A stretch of DNA of 64,000 bases from NCBI GenBank assembly GCA_902834055.1, contig CADFHB010000001.1, positions 124,001 through 188,000 on the forward strand. Direction: 5' to 3'. A model generated the notes under the pieces. It did no database searches. It was not told the DNA's origin and saw only the letters and a program-made list of their open reading frames with translations. Below, piece by piece: positions 51,196 to 59,476 of the stretch. The position numbers and the translations under genes are program-made. Every line of letters starts with the position of its first letter. The first letter of the stretch is position 1. This DNA comes from Lactobacillaceae bacterium (GTDB lineage Bacteria > Bacillota > Bacilli > Lactobacillales > Lactobacillaceae).

Positions 51196-51286
51196 TAATG
51201 CGGACGAGAACTATTTATCGTGATAAAATGAATAGTGAAAATTGCTTTAGTTGTATTGTTGAAGCACAAACAGGAGGAATTACTTT

Positions 51287-52222
51287 ATGGAAAAAGAATT
51301 AGTCTTTGGACATCAAAAGCCAGATACAGATGCAATCACTGCGGCAATGGCTTTTTCATACTACCAAAACCAATTGGGCTATGAAACGGAAGCAGTTGCC
51401 CTCGGCGAACCAAACGCCGAAACGCAATACGCTCTTAAGAAGTTCGGTATGAAGGCCCCACGGGTTATCAAAACCGCTGCTAACGAAGTCGACAAGGTAA
51501 TGCTGGTCGACCACAACGAACCACAACAAAGTGTTAGTGACATCGACAAGGTTACGGTTACCCACCTTGTTGACCACCACCGGATTGCAAACTTCAATAC
51601 TGCTCAACCACTGTGGGCAACTTGCCGCCCATATGGCTGTGTTTCAACAATTTTGACGGAAATGTTCCAACAAAAGCACATTGATATTCCAGCTAACTTA
51701 GCGGGGATGATGCTTTCCGCAATCATTTCTGATACCCTGTTACTTAACTCCCCAACTACTACGGACCACGACCGTGAAGCGGTTAAGTACTTAGCTAAGG
51801 TTGCCGGCGTTGATGACTACAACAAGTACGGGGTTGCCATGCTGAAGGCGGGCGCTGATGTTGATGCTAAGTCCGATGCCGACATTGTTGATGGTGATGC
51901 TAAGACCTTTGAACTTGGTGGCACCAAGATGCGGATCGGTCAAGTAAACGCGGTTGAACTCGACGATGTCTTCAAGCGGCAAGCTGACCTTGAAAAGAAG
52001 ATGCACGAATTGATGGATGCCAATGGTTACCAATTGTTCATTCTGATTGCCACTAACATTCTTAATAGTGACTCCGAATTGCTGGTTGTTGGTGACAACA
52101 CCGACAAAGTTGAAAAGGCATTCGGTCACAAACTTGATGCTAATAAGCGGATGAACCTGCCGGGCGTTGTTTCACGGAAGAAGCAAGTTGTTCCTCCATT
52201 GACAGATGCCTTTGAAGGCTAA
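51287..52222 (+). CDS. ppaC: Manganese-dependent inorganic pyrophosphatase
   Basis: A 311-residue DHH-family (family II) pyrophosphatase. Metal-binding motifs are [27 protein letters not shown] and [12 protein letters not shown]; the C-terminal domain ends with the substrate-binding [11 protein letters not shown]. It removes pyrophosphate to drive biosynthesis. ACAGGAGG precedes the ATG; a strong terminator follows, so it is a single-gene unit. Confidence 0.97.
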   Translation: MEKELVFGHQKPDTDAITAAMAFSYYQNQLGYETEAVALGEPNAETQYALKKFGMKAPRVIKTAANEVDKVMLVDHNEPQQSVSDIDKVTVTHLVDHHRIANFNTAQPLWATCRPYGCVSTILTEMFQQKHIDIPANLAGMMLSAIISDTLLLNSPTTTDHDREAVKYLAKVAGVDDYNKYGVAMLKAGADVDAKSDADIVDGDAKTFELGGTKMRIGQVNAVELDDVFKRQADLEKKMHELMDANGYQLFILIATNILNSDSELLVVGDNTDKVEKAFGHKLDANKRMNLPGVVSRKKQVVPPLTDAFEG

Positions 52223-52247
52223 TCTTTATAGATAATGGTAATAAAAG

Positions 52248-52276
52248 GACCTGGGAAAATTTTCCAGGTCTTTTTT
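52248..52276 (+). terminator. ppaC terminator
   Basis: GACCTGG (52248-52254) pairs with CCAGGTC (52264-52270), followed by six T. Confidence 0.9.
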
Positions 52277-52418
52277 GTTGCTGCATCCGTCTCTTAAAAA
52301 TTAGTTAACCCCCTTAAAGATTGGTAAATAGCGTATCTTATTTATCGCTGATTTTTATATAATAAGAATAGAAAATAATTGACATAGAAGCGGAAATCCA
52401 ACTATAAGGAGGCTAGTT

Positions 52419-52913
52419 ATGAACAGAAAACCATTGTACTGCCGACCATGGCTATGGATTGTCGTCCTTTTGCTACTAATTGCAGGCGGCTGGTTTATCA
52501 ACCATCGCAGTCAAACCCAAGAAGCGCAGAGGGACACAGTCGCTAAGACCAGTAAAAAGACGGATAAGAAGAAAAAAGTAGCCAAGAAACCGCAAGATAA
52601 AGAAAAAGATCATTCCCTTACTAAACCGGCAAGCGGTGGACAAACGGAAGTCAATGGTACAGGGCAAACAGTGAACACGACCGTACCACAACAGCCAAGC
52701 ATGGCCGAAAATACGGTTCCAGCCAATACTCAGGAAAAAGAGCCGTGGGTTGATCCCAATAACTATGAGCCAAATTCGATTATTGGTGACCGCTCAACCA
52801 TGTATTGTTACCTCCCGGGCCAATACCCAGATCCCGGAATTGCTCCTGAAAATGTCGTCTACTTTGACTCGCTAGCTGATGCTCAGGCAGCTGGATACCG
52901 TACCCACCAATAG
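52419..52913 (+). CDS. Membrane-anchored protein with small C-terminal domain
   Basis: A 164-residue protein. One membrane span near the N-terminus (WLWIVVLLLLIAGGWFIN) anchors it, with a basic start. A lysine-rich then S/T/P/Q-rich linker (about residues 35-105) extends outside. The C-terminal 45 residues (STMYCYLPGQYPDPGIAPEN, then VVYFDSLADAQAAGYR) resemble the small domain found after nucleases and in Ada-like metal-binding modules, where a cysteine pattern is usual; only one cysteine is present. TAAGGAGG upstream. Function unknown. Confidence 0.7.
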   Translation: MNRKPLYCRPWLWIVVLLLLIAGGWFINHRSQTQEAQRDTVAKTSKKTDKKKKVAKKPQDKEKDHSLTKPASGGQTEVNGTGQTVNTTVPQQPSMAENTVPANTQEKEPWVDPNNYEPNSIIGDRSTMYCYLPGQYPDPGIAPENVVYFDSLADAQAAGYRTHQ

Positions 52914-52928
52914 AATCAGGTATTAAAA

Positions 52929-52978
52929 AAGTGTCCGCCAATTGCAAGACCACATTGTCTAACGGTTGGCGAACACTT
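52929..52978. terminator. Bidirectional terminator
   Basis: AAGTGTCCGCCAA (52929-52941) pairs with TTGGCGAACACTT (52966-52978) with one mismatch, between two convergent genes. Confidence 0.75.
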
Positions 52979-52983
52979 AACCT

Positions 52984-54513
52984 TTATTTGGCTCCATTTT
53001 CTTGGAGCTGGGCAATTGTTGAGTAGGCGGGGGACAAGAGCCCTTCGACCTGCTGGAAGAGGGGAAGGTACTTCTGGTAAATAGCGACCGTTGCTGGATC
53101 TGGACGGTAAGTATCCTCTTCACCAATGAAGTTTTGCACAACTTGGTAACTGTTGACCAGGTTTAAGCTCTTCATTGCCATTGTAACAGCACCGAGGCAA
53201 CCTGATTCGAACGATTCCGGAATGTCGACCGGACAGTCTAACACGTCGGCAAGCATTTGTCGCCAAACGTGGGACCGGGCGAATCCACCAGTAGCCGTTA
53301 TGGATTTTGGCTGGCCCACCAGGTCACAGACGGCCTTGAAGACCGTCGCGATGTTCATGTTGATTCCTTCCATGACCGCCCGGAGCATGTCCGCCCGGGT
53401 ATGGAGGTTATTGAGCCCAAAGAAACTTCCCCGGGCGTTGGCATCCCACAGTGGGGCCCGTTCACCACCTAAGAAAGGGAGAAACAGCAGGCCGTGGGCA
53501 CCGGCGGGGACATCAGAAATTACCCGACTTGCCAGGGTGTAGGGGTCAACCTGCTCGTTAGCGACCGCACTCGGGGTAACCAGGTGTTTAACGGCCCACT
53601 GGTAGACATCACCGCCGTTATTAAGCGGCCCACCTACCACCCAGCTATGGTTATCAACCGCATAGCAGAATAGGCGCCGGTGAGGGTCAATCACGGGATG
53701 GTCGGTGATTACCCGGACGGCCGCCGAGGTACCGATGGTAATCGCCACAGTATCTGGTTTGAGTGCTCCCACGCCGAGGTTCGATAGGGCACCATCGAAC
53801 GCCCCGTAGATAAATGGGGTATCGGCAGGAATTCCCATCCTTGCCTGGGCTTTTGGCAGGAGGCCGGTAGCCTGGTAGGTACCGTTAACGATTTCCGGTA
53901 GCTGTTCCTGGCGAATACCAACCAGGTTTAACGCCGTTGGGTCCCAGTCACCGGAATTGATGTTCATCATCCCGGTGCAACTGGCAATTGAAATGTCGAC
54001 CTTGAATGTGCCGAAAAAGCGGCAAAAGAGGTAGGACTTTATGTCACCAATATAGGCGGCTTGGGAAAGAAGTTCGGGTGCCGCTTCCTTGAGCCAGAGA
54101 AGTTTTGTCAAAGGTGACATTGGGTGAATGGGGGTACCGGTGTTCACATACAACTGTCTCCCCAAGGCGGACCGTTTCAATTGGTTTGCCGCGTGCCGTG
54201 CCCGGGTATCGGCCCAGGTGATCAACCGTGACTGAGGGCGGAACGCCTGGTCGAGGAGGATCAGACTCTGGTTTGCACTAGAAAAGGCAACGGCAAGTAG
54301 TCTTTCTTTGGAAAAGTTAATTCGCTGGGCGGCATCCCCAATTACCTTTTCCACTGCGTTGACAATCGTGGTCGGGTCTTGCTCGGCCATGCCGTTAGGG
54401 TGGCGGAAGAGGGGGTAGGACTGGCTGAATCGTTTGATTACGTGGGTGTGTTCATCATAGAGAACCGCTTTTGTACTGGTTGTTCCCACGTCAACACCGA
54501 TAAAGTAATTCAT
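52984..54513 (-). CDS. gntK: Gluconokinase-type FGGY carbohydrate kinase
   Basis: A 509-residue sugar kinase. The ATP-binding start FIGVDVGTTSTKAVLYD, the central AFDGALSNLGVGAL and the second FGGY signature region GGERAPLWDANARGSFFGL are visible. The closest type is gluconate kinase, which makes 6-phosphogluconate for the phosphoketolase pathway; FGGY kinases are hard to assign by sequence alone. The ATG complement at 54513 is chosen over an upstream one at 54573 because AAGGAG precedes it. No permease is adjacent. Confidence 0.85.
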   Translation of the reverse strand: MNYFIGVDVGTTSTKAVLYDEHTHVIKRFSQSYPLFRHPNGMAEQDPTTIVNAVEKVIGDAAQRINFSKERLLAVAFSSANQSLILLDQAFRPQSRLITWADTRARHAANQLKRSALGRQLYVNTGTPIHPMSPLTKLLWLKEAAPELLSQAAYIGDIKSYLFCRFFGTFKVDISIASCTGMMNINSGDWDPTALNLVGIRQEQLPEIVNGTYQATGLLPKAQARMGIPADTPFIYGAFDGALSNLGVGALKPDTVAITIGTSAAVRVITDHPVIDPHRRLFCYAVDNHSWVVGGPLNNGGDVYQWAVKHLVTPSAVANEQVDPYTLASRVISDVPAGAHGLLFLPFLGGERAPLWDANARGSFFGLNNLHTRADMLRAVMEGINMNIATVFKAVCDLVGQPKSITATGGFARSHVWRQMLADVLDCPVDIPESFESGCLGAVTMAMKSLNLVNSYQVVQNFIGEEDTYRPDPATVAIYQKYLPLFQQVEGLLSPAYSTIAQLQENGAK

Positions 54514-54544
54514 ATTTGTACTCCTTATATGTTGTAATAGCTTC

Positions 54545-54573
54545 AATATACTGGCCAGTAGGGTGGATGTCAA
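54545..54573 (-). promoter_or_regulatory. gntK promoter
   Basis: On the reverse strand TTGACA (54568-54573 complement) and TATATT (54545-54550 complement) are exactly 17 bases apart. Confidence 0.75.
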
Positions 54574-54659
54574 TTAGTTGTGTGAAAGCAGAATAATTTA
54601 CATTAAGGCCACGCATCTTTAAAATTAAAATACCAATCTTTCAAGGAGGGATAAGGACA

Positions 54660-55049
54660 ATGAAATTAACCTTCACCACAGAGGCCATTGAACGCCTGAA
54701 GAAGTACGTAGCTAAAGACAAGCAAATCCTGCTTGATTTTGAGGACGGGGTCGGCCCTTTCTCTGCCGTTGGTAGCTGCTCACTCGACGGTGGTTACCGG
54801 CTAATTTTTATTGACAAGGGGCTAAACCTGAAGGATTTCGACACTCAGATTGATTCAAATCTGGGACCGGTAAAGATAAAGGGGGAATCACGCGCGCAGT
54901 TTGATGACCAGATGACGATTCGCTTTAATCGGCACCTCTTTACTCTGCCGTTGGTTTCAGACAGGAGGACCCTGACAGAAAACGTTGAGGTGGTTGATTA
55001 CAGTCGCGGTAACTTCCCGGAAAAGTCGCGTGGTCAGCATGACTGTTAA
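54660..55049 (+). CDS. Iron-sulfur cluster biosynthesis family protein
   Basis: A 129-residue protein of the HesB/IscA-like group found in lactobacilli (iron-sulfur cluster biosynthesis family). The start MKLTFTTEAIERLKKYV and the VGPFSAVGSCSLDGGYRLIF part fit. The paired C-terminal cysteines of true A-type carriers are absent; only one C lies near the end. AAGGAGGG precedes the ATG. Biochemical role uncertain. Confidence 0.75.
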   Translation: MKLTFTTEAIERLKKYVAKDKQILLDFEDGVGPFSAVGSCSLDGGYRLIFIDKGLNLKDFDTQIDSNLGPVKIKGESRAQFDDQMTIRFNRHLFTLPLVSDRRTLTENVEVVDYSRGNFPEKSRGQHDC

Positions 55050-55108
55050 GTAGTGAAACAGAAATAGCTTGCTTTTCGCTGCGAAGCAAGTCTTTAGAAA
55101 GCATAAAA

Positions 55109-55151
55109 GGGACGCTAGTATTCGGAAAAATCCGAATGCTAGCGTCCCTTT
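55109..55151. terminator. Long hairpin terminator
   Basis: An 18-base arm from 55109 pairs with 55131-55148 with one mismatch, loop AAAA, then CTTTG. It lies between convergent genes. A second, smaller hairpin CTTGCTT/AAGCAAG is upstream at about 55070-55090. Confidence 0.8.
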
Positions 55152-55241
55152 GTTTACTGCGCTGTAGCTTTTTCAACTTGCATATCCGGCCGATTGTCAA
55201 GCTACTCAACTGCTTTGTAAGATTTGTCCCTTCTTCCGTAG

Positions 55242-55562
55242 TTAGAGAATGAACTTAAAGATAATTACGAGGATAATTGAAATCCCACACAAAGCGGTTG
55301 CTCCCCAGTAATGGCGGTTCCCGTTATCTGCTTGGATGGCGCGGTAGATAAAGACAATGGCCAAAATAATTGCTAAAAATAGGGCAACCATCATCGTACA
55401 AAACGCCAAGCTCCCGCTTAATGTATGATAAAGGTTGGCGTAAAAGATGACCGCACCAGCATACATAACAAAGGAATAAGCATAGTTCCCCTTTTTAAAA
55501 TTCCGTGATAGGCCGTAACCAAATGCAAACACCAGGATTAGGCTGGTTAGACTATCGAGCAT
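55242..55562 (-). CDS. Small four-span membrane protein
   Basis: A 106-residue hydrophobic protein with about four membrane spans (beginning LTSLILVFAFGYGLSRNFKK). Purely structural description is possible; no family recognised. It is transcribed away from the glucosidase operon. Confidence 0.65.
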   Translation of the reverse strand: MLDSLTSLILVFAFGYGLSRNFKKGNYAYSFVMYAGAVIFYANLYHTLSGSLAFCTMMVALFLAIILAIVFIYRAIQADNGNRHYWGATALCGISIILVIIFKFIL

Positions 55563-55695
55563 TATAATTCCTTCTTTTTTGCAATTTCCTTTTTATTATA
55601 AGACAAACCGGGCATTAAAGTACAATAGGACAGTAAAAAAGTTCAGTAATATAAGCTTGTAGAGTTAATTTTACTAAGAACTTATATAAAAATGA

Positions 55696-55772
55696 ATGCG
55701 TTTACATAATTAGGGTTGATTATCTGGATGATAGTGTTATTATTTGAATTGTAGGAAATGCAAACGGTTACA
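55696..55772 (+). promoter_or_regulatory. Promoter and cre-type site of the glucosidase operon
   Basis: TTGATT (55716-55721) and TATTAT (55738-55743), 16 bases apart, form the promoter. ATGCAAACGGTTACA (55758-55772) fits the catabolite repression consensus WTGNAANCGNWNNCW at every fixed position and lies just after the expected start, so binding would block transcription. A shorter related site ATGCGTTTACAT is at 55696-55707. CcpA or another LacI-family regulator could bind. Confidence 0.75.
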
Positions 55773-55806
55773 TAAAGCAATCATGGAATGAAAGGTGCTG
55801 TTATTG

Positions 55807-57489
55807 ATGGAAAATAAACATTGGTGGAATAACTCGGTTGTTTACCAAATTTACCCGAAGAGTTTTCAGGATAGTAATGGTGATGGAGTTGGTGACCTCC
55901 GGGGAATCATTAACCGCTTAGACTACCTCAAGAAGCTTGGAGTTGACATTATCTGGTTGAACCCGATCTACAAGTCGCCCCAAGTTGATAACGGGTACGA
56001 CATTAGTGACTACCAGGCAATCAACCCAACCTTAGGTAACATGGCTGATTTCCAGGAATTAATTAATGGTATCCACCACCGCGGAATGAAGTTGGTGATG
56101 GACCTGGTTGTCAACCACACCTCTGACCAGCACAAGTGGTTTGAAGAATCCAAGAAGAGCAAGGATAACCCGTATCGGGATTACTACATTTGGCGGGATG
56201 GTAAGAATGGTAAGGAACCCAATAATTGGGGTTCCTACTTCTCGGGACCGGCTTGGAAGTACGATCCGGAAACCGACCAGTACTACCTCCACCTCTTTGC
56301 TCCCCAGCAACCCGACTTGAACTGGGAAAATCCAAACGTTCGCCACAGTGTTTACGATATGATGAACTGGTGGGCTGCCAAGGGTGTTGATGGCTTCCGG
56401 ATGGACGTTATCAACCTGATCTCCAAGCCAAAGGAACTCACTGATGGGCCACTGACGGGGGATGAAAAGTACGCCAACGTTGAAAAACTTGTACCTAATG
56501 GTCCGCGGATGCACGAGTTCCTGCAGGAGATGAACCGTAATGTCATGAGTAAGCATAAGATGATTACGGTCGGCGAAATGCCCGGGACCACACCGGAACA
56601 GGCTAAGGCATACGCTAACCTGGATAATAAGGAGCTTAACATGATCTTCCAGTTTGAACACATGGGGCTCGATGGCAATAGTAACCCGGCACTGGGGAAG
56701 TGGAACGATCAGAAGACGAAGCTGGTTGACCTGCGGGCTAACTTCACAAAGTGGCAGAAGGGCCTGATGGGGACCGCTTGGAACTCCCTTTACTGGAATA
56801 ACCACGACCAGCCGCGGGTTGTCTCCCGCTTCGGTGATGACAGTAACGAAGAAAATCGTCTAAAGTCTGCCAAGATGCTGGCAACCATGCTGCATTTCCA
56901 GCAAGGAACCCCATATATTTACGAGGGTGAAGAGATTGGAATGACAAACGTCTACTTCGACAAGCTCGCAGATTACGTTGACCTTGAGTCGATTAACGCA
57001 TACCACCAGCTCGTTGACGACCAGCACCTCCTTGATGGAAAAACGATGCTGAAGTATCTGGCAATGCATAGTCGGGACAACGCGCGGACACCAATGCAAT
57101 GGGATGATAGCAAGAATGCGGGCTTCTCCACTGGAACGCCATGGGAAAAGGTCAACCCGAACTACCCGACCATCAACGTCGAAAAGGCGCTGGCGGACCA
57201 AAACTCAATCTTCTATTACTACCAGAAGTTGATTAAACTCCGTCATGAGCTTCCGGTAATTACTAACGGTGATTTTCAATTGGTCGCTGGCAACGAGGAT
57301 GATCCAGCTGTATTTGCCTACCGCCGGCAAAATGCTGATACCACCCTGCTCGTCATTACCAACTACACCGACCAAACACTGCAACGCCACTACGACGTTC
57401 CGGACGGTGCCAAACTTTTAATTACTAACTATGCTGATGATGCGGGAGAGACGATTCGTCCTTATGAAGCAAAGGTTTACCAATACTAA
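55807..57489 (+). CDS. GH13 alpha-glucosidase, oligo-1,6-glucosidase type
   Basis: A 560-residue intracellular GH13 enzyme. Conserved regions: DLVVNHTSDQHKW, GFRMDVINLISK with the catalytic aspartate, TVGEMPG with the acid glutamate, and NNHDQPRVVSRFG. The residue after the nucleophile is valine, which in this subfamily (GH13_31) marks preference for alpha-1,6 bonds as in isomaltase. No signal peptide. ATG at 55807 is preferred over a GTG at 55795 because of AAAGG spacing. The transporter gene follows 17 bases later. Confidence 0.93.
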   Translation: MENKHWWNNSVVYQIYPKSFQDSNGDGVGDLRGIINRLDYLKKLGVDIIWLNPIYKSPQVDNGYDISDYQAINPTLGNMADFQELINGIHHRGMKLVMDLVVNHTSDQHKWFEESKKSKDNPYRDYYIWRDGKNGKEPNNWGSYFSGPAWKYDPETDQYYLHLFAPQQPDLNWENPNVRHSVYDMMNWWAAKGVDGFRMDVINLISKPKELTDGPLTGDEKYANVEKLVPNGPRMHEFLQEMNRNVMSKHKMITVGEMPGTTPEQAKAYANLDNKELNMIFQFEHMGLDGNSNPALGKWNDQKTKLVDLRANFTKWQKGLMGTAWNSLYWNNHDQPRVVSRFGDDSNEENRLKSAKMLATMLHFQQGTPYIYEGEEIGMTNVYFDKLADYVDLESINAYHQLVDDQHLLDGKTMLKYLAMHSRDNARTPMQWDDSKNAGFSTGTPWEKVNPNYPTINVEKALADQNSIFYYYQKLIKLRHELPVITNGDFQLVAGNEDDPAVFAYRRQNADTTLLVITNYTDQTLQRHYDVPDGAKLLITNYADDAGETIRPYEAKVYQY

Positions 57490-57506
57490 GTTGGGAGATA
57501 GTTATT

Positions 57507-58889
57507 ATGGATAAAAAGACTAACGAAGATAATCGAATTGATCTTGATGCGGGGATGCCGTCATTATCCAAGAGCCAAATTTTCTCAATTACATTTGCCT
57601 TCTTTGGAATTAACATGGCTTTCTCACTGCAAAGCTCACAAATGAGCCGGATTTGTCAGACGATTGGTGCTAACCCAAACAGCCTCGGCTTCTTCTTCAT
57701 CTTCCCACCGTTAATGGGAATGATTGTTCAGCCGATCTTGGGTCAACTGTCTGACCGGACCTGGAACCGCTTCGGTCGGCGGTTACCATACCTCCTCTTT
57801 GGGACCCCAATTGCGGCCTTAGTCTTGATCATGCTACCGTTTTCCGGGTCGTTTGGCTTCGGGTATGGTTCGCTGGCCGCAATGACCTACGCTGCCGTTG
57901 CTATCTGTTTCATGGACCTGTTCTCCAACGTCTGCATGCAGCCATTACGGATGCTGGTTGGTGACATGGTTAACAACAAGCAAAAGAACGCCGCTTGGTC
58001 ATGGCAACAGGTCTTCTCTAATGGTGGGGCAATTCTCGCCACGATCCTGCCGTTCCTGTTCACCGCGTTTGGGATGTCCAACACGGCTAAGCGGGGAGTT
58101 GTTCCGCACACTGTTATTTGGGCTTACCTCTGTGCCGCTGCTGTCCTGCTGATTACGGGACTGTGGACCGTCTTCAACGTTAAGGAATACGATCCGAAGA
58201 CTTATGCCAATTACCACCACATCGACGTCAATGAGGCGCACGAGAAGGTCAGTCTCTGGAAGCTCGTTAAGCAGGCACCCCGGTCCTTCTGGGAAATCAA
58301 CCTGGTCCAATTATTCTCTTGGTTTGCAATTATGTATGTTTGGACTTACACGACCGGGACGGTTGCCAAGAATATCTGGCACACCACTGACGTCAGCTCT
58401 GCCGGCTACCAGGCCGCTGGTAACTGGTATGGGATCTTAACCGCCGTTTACAGTATCGCTGGTATTATTTGGGGCCTGCTCTACGCCAAAGCCAAGGCTA
58501 ACTCCCGGAAGAAATGGTATGTTTTGGGGATGGTCCTCGGTGCTATCGGTCTCGGCAGCATGGCGTTTATCACTTCCAAGACTCTCTCAATCATCGCAAT
58601 GATTCTCTTTGGAATTGCTAACTTTAGTATTAACACGATTCCATTTACCCTACTGACTTCCTCATTAAACGGGAAGAACGAAGGAGCCTACCTTGGCCTG
58701 TTTAATGTCGGAATCTGTGTTCCCCAGATCCTGGCCTCCCTATGCAGCTTCATCATTTTCCCACTCGTGGGGCACAACCAAACAATGATGATGCTGATCG
58801 CTGGATTATCACTTCTGGTCGGGGCCCTCGTTGTTCCAAGAATTCATGAAGGGGTCACGGTACAAAAGGCTAGTGAAGAAGCTAAGTAA
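57507..58889 (+). CDS. GPH/SLC45-type sugar transporter
   Basis: A 460-residue MFS carrier with 12 membrane spans. The region after span 2, QLSDRTWNRFGRRLPYLLFG, is the typical loop motif of GPH/SLC45 disaccharide carriers. No PTS IIA-like domain is attached. Cotranscribed with the glucosidase, it most likely brings in maltose- or isomaltose-type sugars. GGGAG precedes the ATG. Confidence 0.92.
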   Translation: MDKKTNEDNRIDLDAGMPSLSKSQIFSITFAFFGINMAFSLQSSQMSRICQTIGANPNSLGFFFIFPPLMGMIVQPILGQLSDRTWNRFGRRLPYLLFGTPIAALVLIMLPFSGSFGFGYGSLAAMTYAAVAICFMDLFSNVCMQPLRMLVGDMVNNKQKNAAWSWQQVFSNGGAILATILPFLFTAFGMSNTAKRGVVPHTVIWAYLCAAAVLLITGLWTVFNVKEYDPKTYANYHHIDVNEAHEKVSLWKLVKQAPRSFWEINLVQLFSWFAIMYVWTYTTGTVAKNIWHTTDVSSAGYQAAGNWYGILTAVYSIAGIIWGLLYAKAKANSRKKWYVLGMVLGAIGLGSMAFITSKTLSIIAMILFGIANFSINTIPFTLLTSSLNGKNEGAYLGLFNVGICVPQILASLCSFIIFPLVGHNQTMMMLIAGLSLLVGALVVPRIHEGVTVQKASEEAK

Positions 58890-58914
58890 ACGGATTTATA
58901 AATTTAATCAATAG

Positions 58915-58958
58915 AAAAGGATGCTTAACCGTTGAAATGACGGGATGGCATCCTTTTT
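58915..58958 (+). terminator. Terminator of the glucosidase-transporter operon
   Basis: AAAAGGATGC (58915-58924) pairs perfectly with GCATCCTTTT (58948-58957). Confidence 0.85.
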
Positions 58959-59127
58959 ATATTATACAAATTTATTGATAATAGACAAAAATTACTTTTA
59001 AGTCGATAACATGAATGTTGATATTTATTTCATATAAGCTAATTTAAATATTGCCTTTTTGATGTTCTATGGGCCCTATTAATGGTCATAAGGCGCTATT
59101 TGACAGCGTTTATTACCAACCCCTATC

Positions 59128-59156
59128 TTGACTATCACCCGCAATGGAAGTATAGT
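59128..59156 (+). promoter_or_regulatory. Adhesin promoter
   Basis: TTGACT (59128-59133) and TATAGT (59151-59156) with a 17-base spacer, about 90 bases before the YSIRK signal peptide start. Confidence 0.75.
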
Positions 59157-59248
59157 TTTCATGATGATTTATGGTTGCATTTTCAATGGCAAATAAGTGG
59201 AATTAGGTGCCAATGTAAACATGAATGTTATGGGAGAAGGTAAGTTCT

Positions 59249-59476
59249 ATGTCAAAGAATAATCAAAATGAGTATATGAAGCGAATGGAGCCCCAACGGC
59301 AGCGGTTTGCGCTCCGCAAACTGACTGTCGGCGTGGCTTCTGTTTTATTGGGGGTTACGTTTTTTGTGGGCGGTGCCCAGGCAGATGCTGATACCCCGAC
59401 TACACCGGCAACGACGGGTGAAACGACGGGTGAAACGACGGCTACTCCTGCGGCAGCGCCGACGGTCAGCAAGTAA
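59249..59476 (+). pseudogene. YSIRK-type signal peptide fragment of the adhesin
   Basis: A 75-residue frame with an export signal of the YSIRK-G/S type: MEPQRQRFALRKLTVGVASV stands for the YSIRK motif (here RFALRKLTVGVAS), followed by LLGVTFFVGG and the cleavage-like AQADA. A T/P/G linker with two 12-bp repeats follows and the frame ends at TAA (59474-59476). The adhesin body continues in another frame from here. GGGAGAAGG precedes the ATG. On its own it is only an export signal with no cargo. Confidence 0.82.

Larger units (their letters stand above)
58890..59248 (+). other. AT-rich gap with terminator and adhesin promoter
   Basis: No gene is supported in these 359 bases. A terminator (58915-58958) and a strong promoter (59128-59156) are described separately. 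The remainder is AT-rich with nothing recognisable. Confidence 0.7.
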
